Below, piece by piece: positions 31,876-44,278 of a stretch of DNA of 64,000 bases; the first letter of the stretch is position 1, and the number at the start of each line of letters is the position of its first letter. Both the position numbers and the translations under genes were made by a program. Source of the stretch: Metellina segmentata (taxonomy: Eukaryota > Arthropoda > Arachnida > Araneae > Tetragnathidae); contig OX375882.1 of NCBI GenBank assembly GCA_947359465.1, forward strand, positions 58,087,031 through 58,151,030, written 5' to 3'. The notes below the pieces were generated by a model. The model was not told the DNA's origin and ran no database searches. It saw nothing but the letters and a program-made list of their open reading frames with translations.

Positions 31876-34800
31876 TTACTTACGAACCGACCAATCCTTT
31901 CATGAAGTTTAAATTTCTTAAGAAACAATCAGATAAACTTACTAATGCATTACCCCTTCCTTTTCTCAGTACAAATGGTAATACTTTGAACAACACCATT
32001 TATCTTAACAGCCAAATATCGTCAAAAAGGCGATAAAACTACATTTTAAGTTAACCCCGATATGTATCTTGCAAGAGCATTTGGGAAAAATAAGTAAAAT
32101 CACCGTTTGTTTTCAAACACTTCAAATCCCTTCCATTGTTAACAAAGGTTATTCAATTTAGATGCAAATGATCGGAATTTTATTTAGTGAATATCCCCTT
32201 TTAGATCATTGAGAGAATGAGAGAAATGTTGCCATGAAAACAATTGTACAGCCTGGATAGGTAATAAGACAGATGACCGAAATATATCATCCTGTTTACG
32301 TTTATTTTTCAGGGTGATTACATAACGCAGTGAACAATACCGACTTGTAAAATGCACAATTCCTTCATATGGTATTTGCAGTATTCGGTTTATTTATGAT
32401 CTAAAGAATGGTAGTAGTTTCTCGTTTTGTTGTAACACATTTTACAACAGAATGCCGTAGCTTAGTGCTTCGAAAACAGTATAATAAAAGTTATAGATAT
32501 ACATTATTCTTTTCCCGTTAAAAGCTGGGACAAAAATGTTGAAATAATCAATTCATAGCAAGCACATCCAAATGAAAGCAACATTTCATAACAATAAGGT
32601 TTAAATATTGCATTGTTTAAAACAGCGTCAAATCCCGATTATGCCGTTCAATGGCTTATCACTCCTAGCTTGTGCATTGTATTCAACACTTGAACGCATG
32701 AAGTACCTGAAATACAACTATAAGTTTAATTACGAATTTTAAAGATTTATTTTTATATTCTAAGCAGATTTGTAGACTTCTTTCTGTTCTTTATTTTTAA
32801 ATAATATTTTAACTGTACAAATACTGGGTATGATTTTATCTCTGAAATGTTATATTCGCACAAGGAAAAGCCTAAAAAAGTAAAATATATGACACTTTAA
32901 GCTTTAACATAGTGTGTAATATTATAAACATCTGTATTGCATCTTGAAAATGGAGATGTATTTATATATTGTTGAGTAATATATCTAATCTAATATCTTA
33001 TATCTAAATCTATTATATCTAATTTGACATATCTAAATCGTATCTAATATCTAACTAGACATTTAAACCTAATTCTAATATTCTTCTACATATCTAAATA
33101 TCTAAATTGACATTTAAACTATTCTATTGTCCTTAAAATACATATATGAAGATTGATTCAATTCCAACATTTTAACTATATCGCGAACTCCAGAGTGTAA
33201 TATACAGACTTAACGACTACTGTGGATAAAATTAATATTAATTGTATTAACCAATGTCATAATTTTGCCATACGAAGTGTAATTACCATGAGTTTTACTC
33301 AATAGAATTAAAATACATTGGCTAAGTATAAACCTCTATCCGGTAGGAGAGTTAAAAATTTTCAATCTTCAAAGTTCTGAATTTTTCCATCAAAATAAAT
33401 CAAGACTGCTGCTTGCATTCATTTACAGAGATGCTCTGATAATTCCTATTTTATAATGAAATCGATTGAAAAGGAAACATTCTTTAGATTTGATAGAATT
33501 TGATCATATTCAAATGGAAAATATCTTATTATATTAAGAACATTTTAAATATGAATGCGTGGAAGCAATTTGACATTATTAACTCAAAACTGCATGCGTC
33601 AAACTACTGATCCAAAGACTTGAAAATTAGTATATGTGGCTACATTTCTACATGAAGTCAAATTTCATCCAAATTTGAGTGTTTCTATTAATATTTAAGA
33701 AGATTTTGCGTGATATTATGGAATTCGATCTGCAAATTGAATACAGTTGGAAAGTTTAAAAAGTTGGGCCTTAGCTCAGGTATTGTCTTCGTCATTCTTG
33801 TCTTCGTCAAAATTACGAGTTGTACTTGGATCTTTCGCTTCGGAATTTTTTCTTCGATTTTAGCTTTGGGATTTTTTTTTCGATTTTAGCTTCGGGATTT
33901 CGGGAACATTTTACGGGCATACATTCTTCTACAATCTTTATCTTTTTATACCACAACTGGTTGCTTCTCTAGGAAATTTTGGAATCACCCGGTATAACTA
34001 TGTGAACAGACATTTAAATTCATTGCTTTCTAAAACAAAAAATCCTTGATGTTACAAAAATTTCCGATCACATACTTTAATTCAACAATCGTAATACTAT
34101 CCCATTCACATATTATGTGTCAAAAAATTTCTTTGTAGTGGTATTTAATTATTACAAATTAATAGTGTAAATTTCGCAGAGTTTAAATGCAACGAATTTT
34201 AGAAGTAACCAATGTTGCTGGTGGTTGTTTTATTTATTGAATTACTGTTAGAGCATTTGTACGCACACCAATAATTATCGTATGTCATAATTGGAAACTT
34301 TCAAATTACATTAATTTATATTTCCTCTTGTACACCACCGTCCGATATTATCGGATCCACCTTAAATGCAATCCGACATATTAAATTGTCGGAAGGTTTG
34401 CTTCACCGAACCAATGCATAACCAGTGCGCATGAGCTTCGCATTTACATATTTATCTGCATTTTAGTCGCAGTAATCGGCTTCCCACGTTTTAAACTATT
34501 GATGTAACTGAAAAATAAATGCTAGACCTTATATTACTAACGGAGCTTATAAAGCATTACATAAAACGCACCTTCCACTTATCGTTCGGCTATTTGTGGA
34601 TTAATCCAAAAGGATGTATAGTTTCAAATCTTTCTCCGAGTATATCCAGTACAAAATAAGTTTATTTTCTTTTTTAAATAATACATGCATATGCACTTTA
34701 ACTATAATTTTAAATAAGCCGCTGAAAATGTCGAATAAAATCGTTTAATTCAATTTTATCACGTTCAAAGAAAATTGACGCAGATCAACGATAAAAATAG

Positions 34801-37800
34801 GACGCAATGTTCATGCGCAATATTCAGGTTAAAAATAAATAAATATTAATTCTATTCTCTGTTGAAGGGAGATATTATAGCTTATATGCAACTTTTCAAC
34901 ATTTTAGTCTTGCTAATTTGGAATTTTTAAAGGGTGACTCCCTTGTTTCTTATACCGTATAGTTTGTCATGTACTTTTTGTCTGATAAACAGTAACACGT
35001 TATTTGTTGAATCTTTTTATTCATTACATTCACGATACCTTAAATTTTTATATTAGAGACGATATATTTTAATAAATTTAATGTTCCTTTTAAATAGCAA
35101 TTATTTTATTTCGTTTGTGCGATTGTATGTTTTTATTCGACTTTCTAATATTGTTTTCGTTATTTATTTGATATTTATTAAAGATGTTTAAATTTTATTT
35201 GGACTGGTATTTTTCGCGTAGCTGGATCAGTATTGGGTCTTAGTGTCATTAAACCCAAATTAACCAGCGATCTATTCCCTGAGGTTCTTTCTGACTAGAA
35301 CGATTGAATCAATGCAGGATGAACATTCAGCCTAATCTCAGTCATGTCATTTTTACCATGTAACAGAAAATACATCTTATTACTGCGAACCCCCTATAAG
35401 AAACTGACGAAGTTCATCCTTTAAGTAGCCGAAGTAAATCCACTTTTGAAGGCAATGGTTGGCAAATTCATTCACACACACATCCACCGCCTTTAAACTC
35501 CCTTACCAACAACAGATGCACATAAAGCGCAAGAACAACCAAACGGAAATGCGTTTCAGAACTCAGAATATTATCATGATCTTCAATCAACATCGACACA
35601 GAAAACGGGCAATAACTTCATGAATGAGCACGTCCCAAATCCTCCGGTACTCACAAGATCGACTAAACCCACTCAAATTTGACTCCGAAGTTCTTTGACA
35701 ATTGCCGCTCTAAATTCCGGATTTCTTCATGCCCCAAAGCACCTGCTACAACGGCATAAGCCTCACAAAGAACGCCACTAACTTTCGCCTAACTGAAAGA
35801 CGAAATGCATCTGCAAGGATTAAGCGACTTAGTATCCCCTGCGCACATAAAGCGCCCTTGCCCTCTAATTTATGTTTACAGAGCGATTCATTCCCCCGTT
35901 TACGTATTATCATCCTCATCTAGTGCTTGTTTACACAGTATTCTTATCGGTTAACCCACGGCTTATTTTTCTCAAAGTTGCCATTCCCGGTGAACCAATT
36001 GTTCAATTTAATTACTCGATGGGCGAGCAGTGTTCAATTACTCCCCTCCTAGCTCGGAGCGCTGGAATTGCCTAATTTTTGTTGTCAAAAGGAGTTAAAC
36101 CACGAACGATGGAAAATTGTTAGACTGTATTTATTATTCAAATAGCTTATTTTGCACGTTTTCGTGGGAGTTTTGAAATCCACTTTAATGATGTTTGAGT
36201 TTTGGTAACGCATTGATAGTTTGTACGGATGACTAATGACGTCGCTTTTCTTATGTACATGGTGTTCGTATCTGGCCCGACGGGGTACGTTTATTAATTC
36301 GATTAAACTTTACATCAGAGCTGTTTGCTCTAGGAACTGCGTTTATCTACCATGGAAACAGTCTTAAAAATTCACGATGATCGCGTTTATCTTGTAAATG
36401 TGAGTCTTGCGGAAGACACGATTAGAGTTGTGATCTAAATAGCGTTACGGCCAATTACATCTGTTTGAATAGTACATTATATCCGGTTGAAACTTTCCAT
36501 TTCTCATTTAAAGGTAACATCTTTCGGAGGTAAATATTACACACATATATACCACACCACAAACCAACCTAATATGACCAAATAAAAGTGGGCAACGATA
36601 ACATGTACAAATTCATCAATAAAGATATGTTGTGATTCTAATTATTGATAAAGCAACTGCAAAATACATTGAAGCTCAAACTTTGACTTGTAAAACATGT
36701 GGATGCAAAGAAAACATGCTGCAGGCTGACTTTTATCATAGCCCTTGAAACGATTATAGCTAAACACATAAATATTCAAGATACATAAAGGCTGTTAAGG
36801 GATATAAATATTTACTAATTTTATATTCGGATATCTACAGGAATGTCTAAATGGGCGGTAAGGCAAAAAGAGTCTCCACCATTTCATAAAAAAATATGTG
36901 TAGTTTTGTATGTTTACCCATAAAAAGGTGTTTTCAATGAAACATTTTAACAGTGTGCCTCAAAGGGTTGAAATATATTCATATATTTAGAACTAATATC
37001 TATATGTATTTTTTACTCTTTCTAGAGTGAAACAAGAAAACCGACATTGATCTTTCGTTCTATGCAATAAATATATTCCGTTCAAAAGTGACAGACAGTT
37101 AAATCAAATAAACCAAATCACAATACCGCGTCAGCATACCATTACTAAATTAAACAAAAAAGTTATCGATGGTGAGAAGCATATTTCTGTTGCTTACAAA
37201 ATACATTTATATAAGGCTCTATATCTTAACCCTTAACGAGTTTTATCGATACAGATTTTTAGCAGTGGGATAATATAGCAAACCCAACAATCTTACACGG
37301 GGTGGTGTCGTCGCCTCAAAACGGTAGCGTAAAAACAGTACGAATCGTACACAAGGAGAAGACATCCAACAACAAAAATATTTAGTTCATATTATTCCAA
37401 GAACATTAAGAATATATACAGTATTTACATCATCACATTAACATCATTACACCAATGCATAAAAGTATGTATCTCACAGTACAGCGCGGTGGACAAGCCC
37501 TCACTAACTGCTTATGGCTCTCTCTATAACCGTCTCTCCAAACGTCGTCTCCGTCCAAAAATAACCCAGTGATGAAAATAAACAACAAATGATAGATTAT
37601 CTGGACGAACACCACCTTTAGAGGACGCTTTATTTCACCTGTTCTTCTCCAGTCGTTGTAAAGCGTGAGACAAAAGAACAGCAGCTGGCGCAAACAGAGA
37701 ACCAATCAGAATATATTCGTCATTCCGATGACACAATGGTGTAGGCACCTGCCCTGGAAGTGACCCTTCCAAAAGGTCAAGCACAACGGAGTATCTCACG

Positions 37801-38384
37801 ATGTCACATAAGCTAAAAACAGTATATAAGAGAATATATACAAATAATACATCAAAATATTCTGTTTTTATTTCTAACTAGCAAAATACCCGACCTTACT
37901 CGGTTTGAATTGGTTTACTCTAGATTGAAGAGATAATAAAAATATATAATGACTTACGTTTTTTATAGAATAAAAATTTATTTTAACATCTTTCACCATC
38001 TTTATATTTTCTACAACTTACTTTGGACACAAATCCTACACATGCATATCCATTCATGTAATACATTTCACATACCTCGCACAATTGCTGTATGACAAAG
38101 CTACAAAATGACGAAAGGTGATACTAAGGTTACTACTATAAAAGACGATTTATAGGAAGATTTGGAATTCCCTTTCTAAAATTATTTTCAAGTTCAACTC
38201 AATTAATTAAAATTACGATTTACGGCGAGTGCTCTCGCACTCATAGTCAACAAAACAATATTTTTTTACTTGTGGCACTCTTGCCTCCGGTATGCGACAT
38301 TGTGAAATTTTGCAATCTACTCCTGTCATTATTACAACGAATTTTTTAATGTTGGAAAAAGTTCCATTTTGGATTAATAAACAT
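31876..38384. other. 6.5 kb AT-rich region without recognised gene
   Basis: I see no transposase, RT, SINE or RNA gene here. Local features: a degenerate ATATCTAA-type simple repeat at about 32975-33120, and two or three tandem copies of TTCGATTTTAGCTTCGGGAT at 33833-33905. A less AT-rich block lies at about 37430-37800 and starts TGTGACATCGTGAG on the minus strand. Open frames up to 90 codons carry no recognised motif. Confidence 0.5.
32975..33120. repeat. degenerate ATCTAA simple repeat
   Basis: ATATCTAAATCT and ATATCTAATTTGACAT variants recur many times. Confidence 0.8.
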
Positions 38385-38546
38385 TATTATTCTTTCAATA
38401 ACGGCATTATTCTTTAAATAAAGGCATTATTCTTTAACTAACGGCATTATTCTCTAAATAACGGCATTATTCTTTAAATAACGGCATTATTCTTTAAATA
38501 ACGGCATTATTCTTTAAATAACGGCATTATTCTTTCAATAATGGCA
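38385..38546. repeat. 20-bp tandem repeat, eight copies
   Basis: Unit ATTATTCTTTAAATAACGGC repeats every 20 bp, with central copies identical and edge copies carrying one or two changes. It is immediately followed by a SINE tail. Confidence 0.95.
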
Positions 38547-38582
38547 TAACTACACTTAAAATTTACTGAAAATTTATAGTGA

Positions 38583-38667
38583 CTTCCCTTCAGGGACTGA
38601 TCCCGGACCGTCGTCAATAGCCCGTTGTGTTGCTCTAATACGACGTTAACTAAAAAATTACCAATTA
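38583..38667 (+). mobile_element. SINE 3' tail
   Basis: CTTCAGGGACTGATCCCGGA, then GTCGTCAATAGCCCGTTGTG and ACGACGTTAACT; only the last ~80 bp of the element is present. Confidence 0.8.
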
Positions 38668-40465
38668 TTTTTTTCCCTTTGATTTCATTGGTTCTTTTTT
38701 ATTTTTTTCTTTTGATTTCGTTGGGTTTTTTTTTTCTTATTTTTTTTTTAAATTATTATTTGGTTATGTAAATTGTAAGAATTTAAACGTTCAGCTTCAG
38801 GTTGTATCGTTTGTTGATAATTTCTTTTGAATATAGTTTCCATTTTGTATTTGCAAATGGCTTTTCTAGTGAAAAAACGTCTTTACAAACTTCCATTTTC
38901 ACACGTTATTAAATTTTTGTTAAAAGTCTCTTTTTTTTCTAACGTAAAAAAAAATACATTTTTTCAGAATTCTTTCCTTGGCGACATAAATAGTGATAAA
39001 AAAAAACGTTCTAAAAATGCTAGCACCAAACCAGGCAGATAATGCAGTTGTTCCCACAACTGAAACAAGACGAATCTATTTTGACTTTCGAGATGACGCT
39101 AGGCTGATTTTCTCCATTGAAGTAACTCCCCGTGATCCTCTATTGCTTCCTTTGATCCATACACGACACCGACAAATGCTCAAATGAAAAAAGGACATGA
39201 TGACCTCCATGAAGCAATAAGTGCAAGCCTAACCAAAACGGCCACGACAAAGAAGAAACGCAACCGACAGAGAGAAAGCATATTTCATCTCCCAAACCCT
39301 CTCAGAAGTTCCAAGTGAGACATATACGTGTGCTCTTCTGCAAAAATCGATCTCCAAGAACAATGAATCAGGGATTCCACCAGGGATGAAAGCGCAATTA
39401 AAAAAATGTTCGAATATCCTTTTTTTTAAATCTACCCAGAGGGGTCGGTTTCTTTTGATGATGCCTTGCACAGCGAAAAGAAGCTGAAAAAAAAACCGGC
39501 GAAGAGGCATCAGGAAAAGGATATTTCTCTGGAGAGCCAAGAGAATATAGGTACTCTATTCAGTCGAGAGGAGATTATGACCCCCTTTTCCAGGAAATTA
39601 TCCCTTTTCGAGATTTTAATGAAACGGGAAATCAAAAGAAAGACGCAAGGTTTCTTTCACTCGGCAAAAATTATTGTGCCATTTTTCGATAACTGTAGGG
39701 TATGGAGTGTGAAAAGACTTCGTCTTGGGATTTCTTCACCTCGTCGCGAATTTCGGTTTGATTACAATGCAGTTAAAGCTCTTTGTGGGCAATAGGTACT
39801 GTACCGCATGCTCTACGTAATAAAGAGCTTCTATCTTATTAAGATGAAACCTAATTAAGCTCTGCGAGCAAAGACTAAGGAAAAGAATCTTTCTTCTGGG
39901 TAAAGGAAACGGGGATACTACCGAGTTTATTAAATTCCGCATATTACTTTATGATGGTTGTTTTTATGTTTAAATACATTTTCGAAACTGTCGGCGTTCA
40001 TCAAGATTGGAATAGTTAACGGTTTCCTTATAGACCACTTTGGGCCATGAAAATAGAAGTATTTACACTTTATTCTATCCGACTCCATACATAGAAATAT
40101 TTACACTGCTGCCTTATTAGGCATTCTATTTTGGAAATACACGAAAATATAACAGTAACTAGTGTTCAAACGAAAATACGAAAATGTAACAATAATTAAT
40201 GTGCAAACGATAATACGGAATCTAGCAATAACTAATGTACAAACGATATATATATATAGTTCGAACTACTTTTAACAAATCCACTGATCAAACGCTCGCT
40301 CGGATATCATCAGCATTCAATTCAAACAAGACAAGAATCGCATACCTTTTGATGGTGACGTCATATAAGGTTTGCTTATCAGTCAGAAGGCTTTATAATA
40401 TAGGAGGTAGTGGCCATACACATCCAGTCACATGACACCGAATTCGCGTTGTAGAAGTTTGAGCC
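38668..40465. other. no supported gene
   Basis: Contains T-runs (38690-38760) and a purine-rich strand region (39200-39560) with overlapping open frames of about 100 codons on both strands. None resembles a known protein. Confidence 0.5.
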
Positions 40466-40469
40466 ATTT

Positions 40470-40665
40470 AGTTATTTTGTGTTGTACTAAATTCCTCTGC
40501 ATTGGACGTGATAAAAGGGAGTTGCCATTTGTTCCACTATAAGATCTTTATCAAAGTAGTTTTGGGATTAGATTGGATTAGATTGGATATTTGGGTTTTA
40601 TAACACAAGGTTCAAAAAGATTAACAAGCTGCACCAAACACAAGACTGAATGTACTCCAATACGC
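40470..40665. repeat. second dispersed family, long copy
   Basis: TTGTGTTGTACTAAATTCC, GCATTGGACGTGATAAA, AAGATCTTTATCAAAGTAGT, GATTGGATATTTGGGTTTTA and AAGCTGCACCAAACACAAGA are collinear with 59165-59355. Contains a short GATTAGATTG direct repeat. Confidence 0.8.
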
Positions 40666-40914
40666 AAAATGCTTCTAATTAAATCTTTCATCCAATAGAT
40701 GGAATTATTTAATCCTTATGTGCGTTGCGTAGGAAAAGGCATTGCAACAGGAATCAGAAACGTCGTAAAGCTTAGAGGCTTATTTTGCAATGTACGGAAC
40801 TTGAAAGTCAGCTACTGATGAAATGATCCCATTCTTACATGTTCGTTTTATTTCCGATTCGCAGTAGTACATACCCAGGTATGTAGGCAATTAATTAACA
40901 TCTTTTTGGAGCGC

Positions 40915-41055
40915 GTACGTAAGGACATTTGAGGCCACAGCATACTTAACATGTACCAGACCCTTTTGTACACGACGGTCTTTATTTGGGTTCGAACTGG
41001 TAGCACTCAGTTTGGTAATCCGTAACTCTTCCATCCGGGCTACCATGTCCCCTGA
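40915..41055 (-). mobile_element. SINE head copy
   Basis: The minus strand starts GGTAGCCCGGATGGAAGAGT and has B box CCAGTTCGAACCC. The body stops after GGCCTCAAATGTCC. Confidence 0.8.
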
Positions 41056-41134
41056 TGCACATTGGGATAGACTTCATATTTTCCGTTAGTACAAAACATA
41101 CTATTGGCGAAGGGGGTGGATTATACCCAAAGGT

Positions 41135-41222
41135 AACTAGGACAACACAACGTAAATTTGAACCGCAATCAGTAAACAAAGTCATACCTGAGCTAGCACC
41201 CCACTCTCCAAACTTCTATTGA
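41135..41222 (-). mobile_element. SINE body fragment with internal deletion
   Basis: GGACAACACAACGTAAATTT jumps from the tail region to the CCGCAATCAG region and on to GAGCTAGCACCCCACTCTCC. Confidence 0.6.
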
Positions 41223-41252
41223 CAGTGGTTCTAGATTACATCTTGGATAGTT

Positions 41253-41328
41253 CCCGTTGTACTGATCCCAGACCGTCGTCAATATCCCATTGTGTTGCTC
41301 CAGTACGACGTTAACTAATAATTACCAA
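41253..41328 (+). mobile_element. SINE 3' tail
   Basis: ACTGATCCCAGACCGTCGTC to CAGTACGACGTTAACT, followed by TAATAATTACC. Confidence 0.8.
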
Positions 41329-41542
41329 ATACCATAATTACCGCAAAGTGAATACCGGAATAGATCGGAGTCCTTGCAGCAGTGCTAATAAATATGCAGT
41401 GAGAGAGTTAACTAATAATTACTAATAATTACCAAAGAGAGAGAGTTAACTAATAATTACCAAATACCATAATTACCGCAAAGTGAATACCGGAATAGAT
41501 CGGAGTCCTTGCAGCAGTGCTAATAAATATGCAGTGAGAGAG
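41311..41542. repeat. 97-bp direct duplication with 38-bp spacer
   Basis: 41311-41407 and 41446-41542 read identical, from TTAACTAATAATTACC to GCAGTGAGAGAG. The first copy starts inside the SINE 3' tail, so the duplication arose after that SINE inserted. Confidence 0.95.
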
Positions 41543-41574
41543 CCCAATTATTCCTTGTGAAGCGTCAGATCTCT

Positions 41575-41655
41575 CCCTTCGAGATGATCCCAGGCCGTCA
41601 CCAATAGCCCGTTGTTTTGCTCCAGTGTGTCGTTAATTAAAATACCTACTTACCT
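41575..41655 (+). mobile_element. SINE 3' tail
   Basis: CCTTCGAGATGATCCCAGGC to GTCGTTAATTAAAATACC, ending in a TACC/TACT-type short tail. Confidence 0.75.
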
Positions 41656-42587
41656 ATCTTGTGAAGAGAAAGTAAATCAAACCCGAGTATCTATGCTAAA
41701 CATATTTCCGATATGTAAATCGAAATCTAATTTGCAGTACCTGGAATTTATCTGTTATTCTAATATACGTACATAATAGTCTTTTTGTGCTAGCCTCTAG
41801 GTCGCTAAACATGTATCGCTAACTGCAGAGATTTTTACTCTCGCCTGAGAAGTGAAAACACAATCTAAATCCCTGAAATTAAAAACAAATACCATTTTTT
41901 TACCATGAAAAAACAAAAAAAGGTCTTTTAAAACGCAGAAAATACACAGTAGTGGTTTTTTTCCTTATTCCTCAAGCACAAAGCCGAAAATAACGCGAAG
42001 GAAAAACAATACCAAAATCTCAAATGCCAAAACTGATGCTCCAATATTTGTTTACGAAATCCGAATTTCGCATTCGTATAAGTATATATTGACATTCCCT
42101 GGGATTCCTGTTGAAAAGCCTCTGCTTTCATCGCCAAAGCGCTGCACGTTTTGCCGTATTACTTCCGAAGAAGGCAGCAACATAAAAATTCAGGGAAATA
42201 ATTTTAATATTTGAGAATCTCAAAATAAAGCTCCCTCTGGTAAAATAAACATGTGTTTACGCGGCAGCTCTGTTCGGTATAAGACAATAGATTAATGTTT
42301 GCTGTCGGCTGGGAAACTGCACTGGCTGATGCTGACTGCACGGGATGGGGATAGAAAGGGACGATCATTCGGAATTTCCTTCAGAAGTGTTTCGTGTTTT
42401 TCCATCTCGAGAGAATTTGCAGGAACAGACAGTTTTATTGTTTGGGTTCATAATTTGAAGTGCGTATATTCGGAGGGATTTATTTACATCTACCATTATT
42501 TAACCCGAGTGTTGCAGCTGTTGGTTTGTTCGAGGACCGGTTGGAATACTATTGGATTAACCATTTGACTACGGCTATATATATATA
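41656..42587. other. no supported gene
   Basis: AT-rich, with a somewhat more GC-balanced part at 42270-42550. An 89-codon frame there has no recognised motif. Confidence 0.5.
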
Positions 42588-43485
42588 ACTGGAGCGATTC
42601 TTATAACTTTCAAGGTATAGCTTCTATACCGGCGGCCATAGACCAAGTTCTTTCTTGGCACGATTGTTATAATTTTCAAGGCACAACTGCTGTACCGGCA
42701 GTAGTCAAATTATTTCTTGGCGCGATTATTATAATTTTCAAGGCACAACTGCTCTTCTGACAATAGTCTAAAATCCTTCTTGACGCGATTTTTATAGTTA
42801 TCAAGGCACAATTGCTGTACCGGCCATAGACTAAGTTCCTTCTTGGCACGATTGTTATAATTTTCAGGGCACAACTGCTGTACCGGCCGTAGTCAAATTC
42901 TTTCTAGACGCGATTCTTATAATTATCAAGGCACGACTGCTGTTCTGACAATAGTCTAAATTATTTTTTGACGCGATTCGTAAGTATTTCAAGGCTCAGC
43001 TGCTGTTCTGACAATAGTTTCAGTTGTTTCTTGGCGCGATTCTTATAATAAATCAAGGCTCAACTGCTGTTCTGTTCGTAGTCTAAATTCTTTCTTGGCG
43101 CGATACTTATAATCTTTAAGACGCAACTGCTGTTTTGACAATAGACTAAGTTCTTTCTTGGCGCGATTCTTATAATTTTCAACGTACGACTGCTGTTCTG
43201 ACAATAGTCAAAATTTTTGTTTGACGCGATTCGTATAATTTTAAAGGCACGACTTCTGTTCTGAAAATAGTTTCAGCTCTTTCTTGGCGCGATTCTTATA
43301 ATTATCAAGGCTCAACTTGTGTTCTGGTCGTAGTCTAATTTCTTTCTTAGCGCGATTCTTATAATTTTCAAGGCACAACTACTGTTCTAACAAGTCTAAA
43401 TACTTTTTTGACGCGATTTTTATAATTATCAAGGCACAACTGCTGTTCTGGCCGTTGTCTTTATTGGCGAGATCAATGTACAAAT
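42588..43485. repeat. ~62-bp minisatellite, about fourteen units
   Basis: Consensus CGCGATTCTTATAATTTTCA, AGGCACAACTGCTGTTCTGA, CAATAGTCTAAATTCTTTCT TGG. Units alternate imperfectly between CTGTTCTGACAATAG and CTGTACCGGCCGTAG variants, suggesting an older higher-order dimer or two unit types. Confidence 0.95.
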
Positions 43486-43526
43486 GCTGTACCAATCGTA
43501 ATTTAAGAATTAATGGATTAAGAAGA

Positions 43527-43800
43527 GTACTGCAAGTTCAAAACCGACCAAAGACCATCATGTACAAGAGGGTGGGCTGATGCCCGTTAAATCTGTCGTG
43601 GCCTCAAATGTCCGAACGTTGGCATAGTGTGGAAGTTTGGAGATCGGGTACCAGGTCAAGGGTGACCTCGTCATCTGACCTTGGTTCAAACGTACGGGAT
43701 GTTTTTTAATATTTCCCTCCGGGTTTGATCCCGGACCATTGCCAACCTCCCGCTGTGTTGCTCCAGTGCAAAGTTAATTCAAACACCTACCACACCCTAC
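43527..43800 (+). mobile_element. SINE, nearly full-length without A box
   Basis: Starts at the B-box side (CTGCAAGTTCAAAACCGACC) and runs through GTCGTGGCCTCAAATGTCC and CATCTGACCTTGGTTCAAA to CAGTGCAAAGTTAATT. It ends in CACCTACCACACCCTACC. Confidence 0.85.
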
Positions 43801-43884
43801 CTGGGGTTGTTCAAGGGTCACGGTATTGAAGTTGGGGATGATGAGCAGATTAACAACCACATGCTTGCTATTTCAAAACTAGGT

Positions 43885-44108
43885 CTATCCCAAGATTCGT
43901 GTACACGGGGGCTGGCGCGTGTTAAATCTATCGTCAGATGTCCTTACGTTGGTGTGATGGTGAAGTCCGGTCATTTGAGTTGTTGACATCGTCATCTGAC
44001 CGTGGCTTTGACCTTCAATCTTTCCCTTTGGAATTGAACCTGGACTGTCACCACTATCCCGTTGGGTTGCACCAGTGTGCCGTTAATTTGAATTACTTAC
44101 GATCTATA
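43885..44108 (+). mobile_element. SINE, headless copy
   Basis: Second copy in direct orientation 100 bp downstream: GATTCGTGTACACGGGGGCT to CCAGTGTGCCGTTAATTT. Confidence 0.8.
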
Positions 44109-44127
44109 CATCTCCACATTTACGAGA

Positions 44128-44267
44128 AGTGTAGTACATACTGCAGTATATTAGCAGTGTAGTACATACTGCAGTATATTAGCAATGTAGTACATACTGC
44201 AGTATATTAGCAGTGTAGTACTTACTGCAGTATATTAGCAGTGTAGTACATACTGCAGTATATTAGC
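44128..44267. repeat. 28-bp tandem repeat, five copies
   Basis: Unit AGTGTAGTACATACTGCAGT followed by ATATTAGC, phases at 44128, 44156, 44184, 44212 and 44240. Only two or three base differences occur. A partial sixth unit runs into the left end of the adjacent Tc1 element, and TATTAGCAGTG reappears on that element's right side. Confidence 0.95.
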
Positions 44268-44278
44268 AGTGTAACAAA

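Noticed and set aside
39229..39795. Overlapping ~100-codon frames on both strands
   Set aside because: Purine-strand bias makes both strands open; neither shows a domain.
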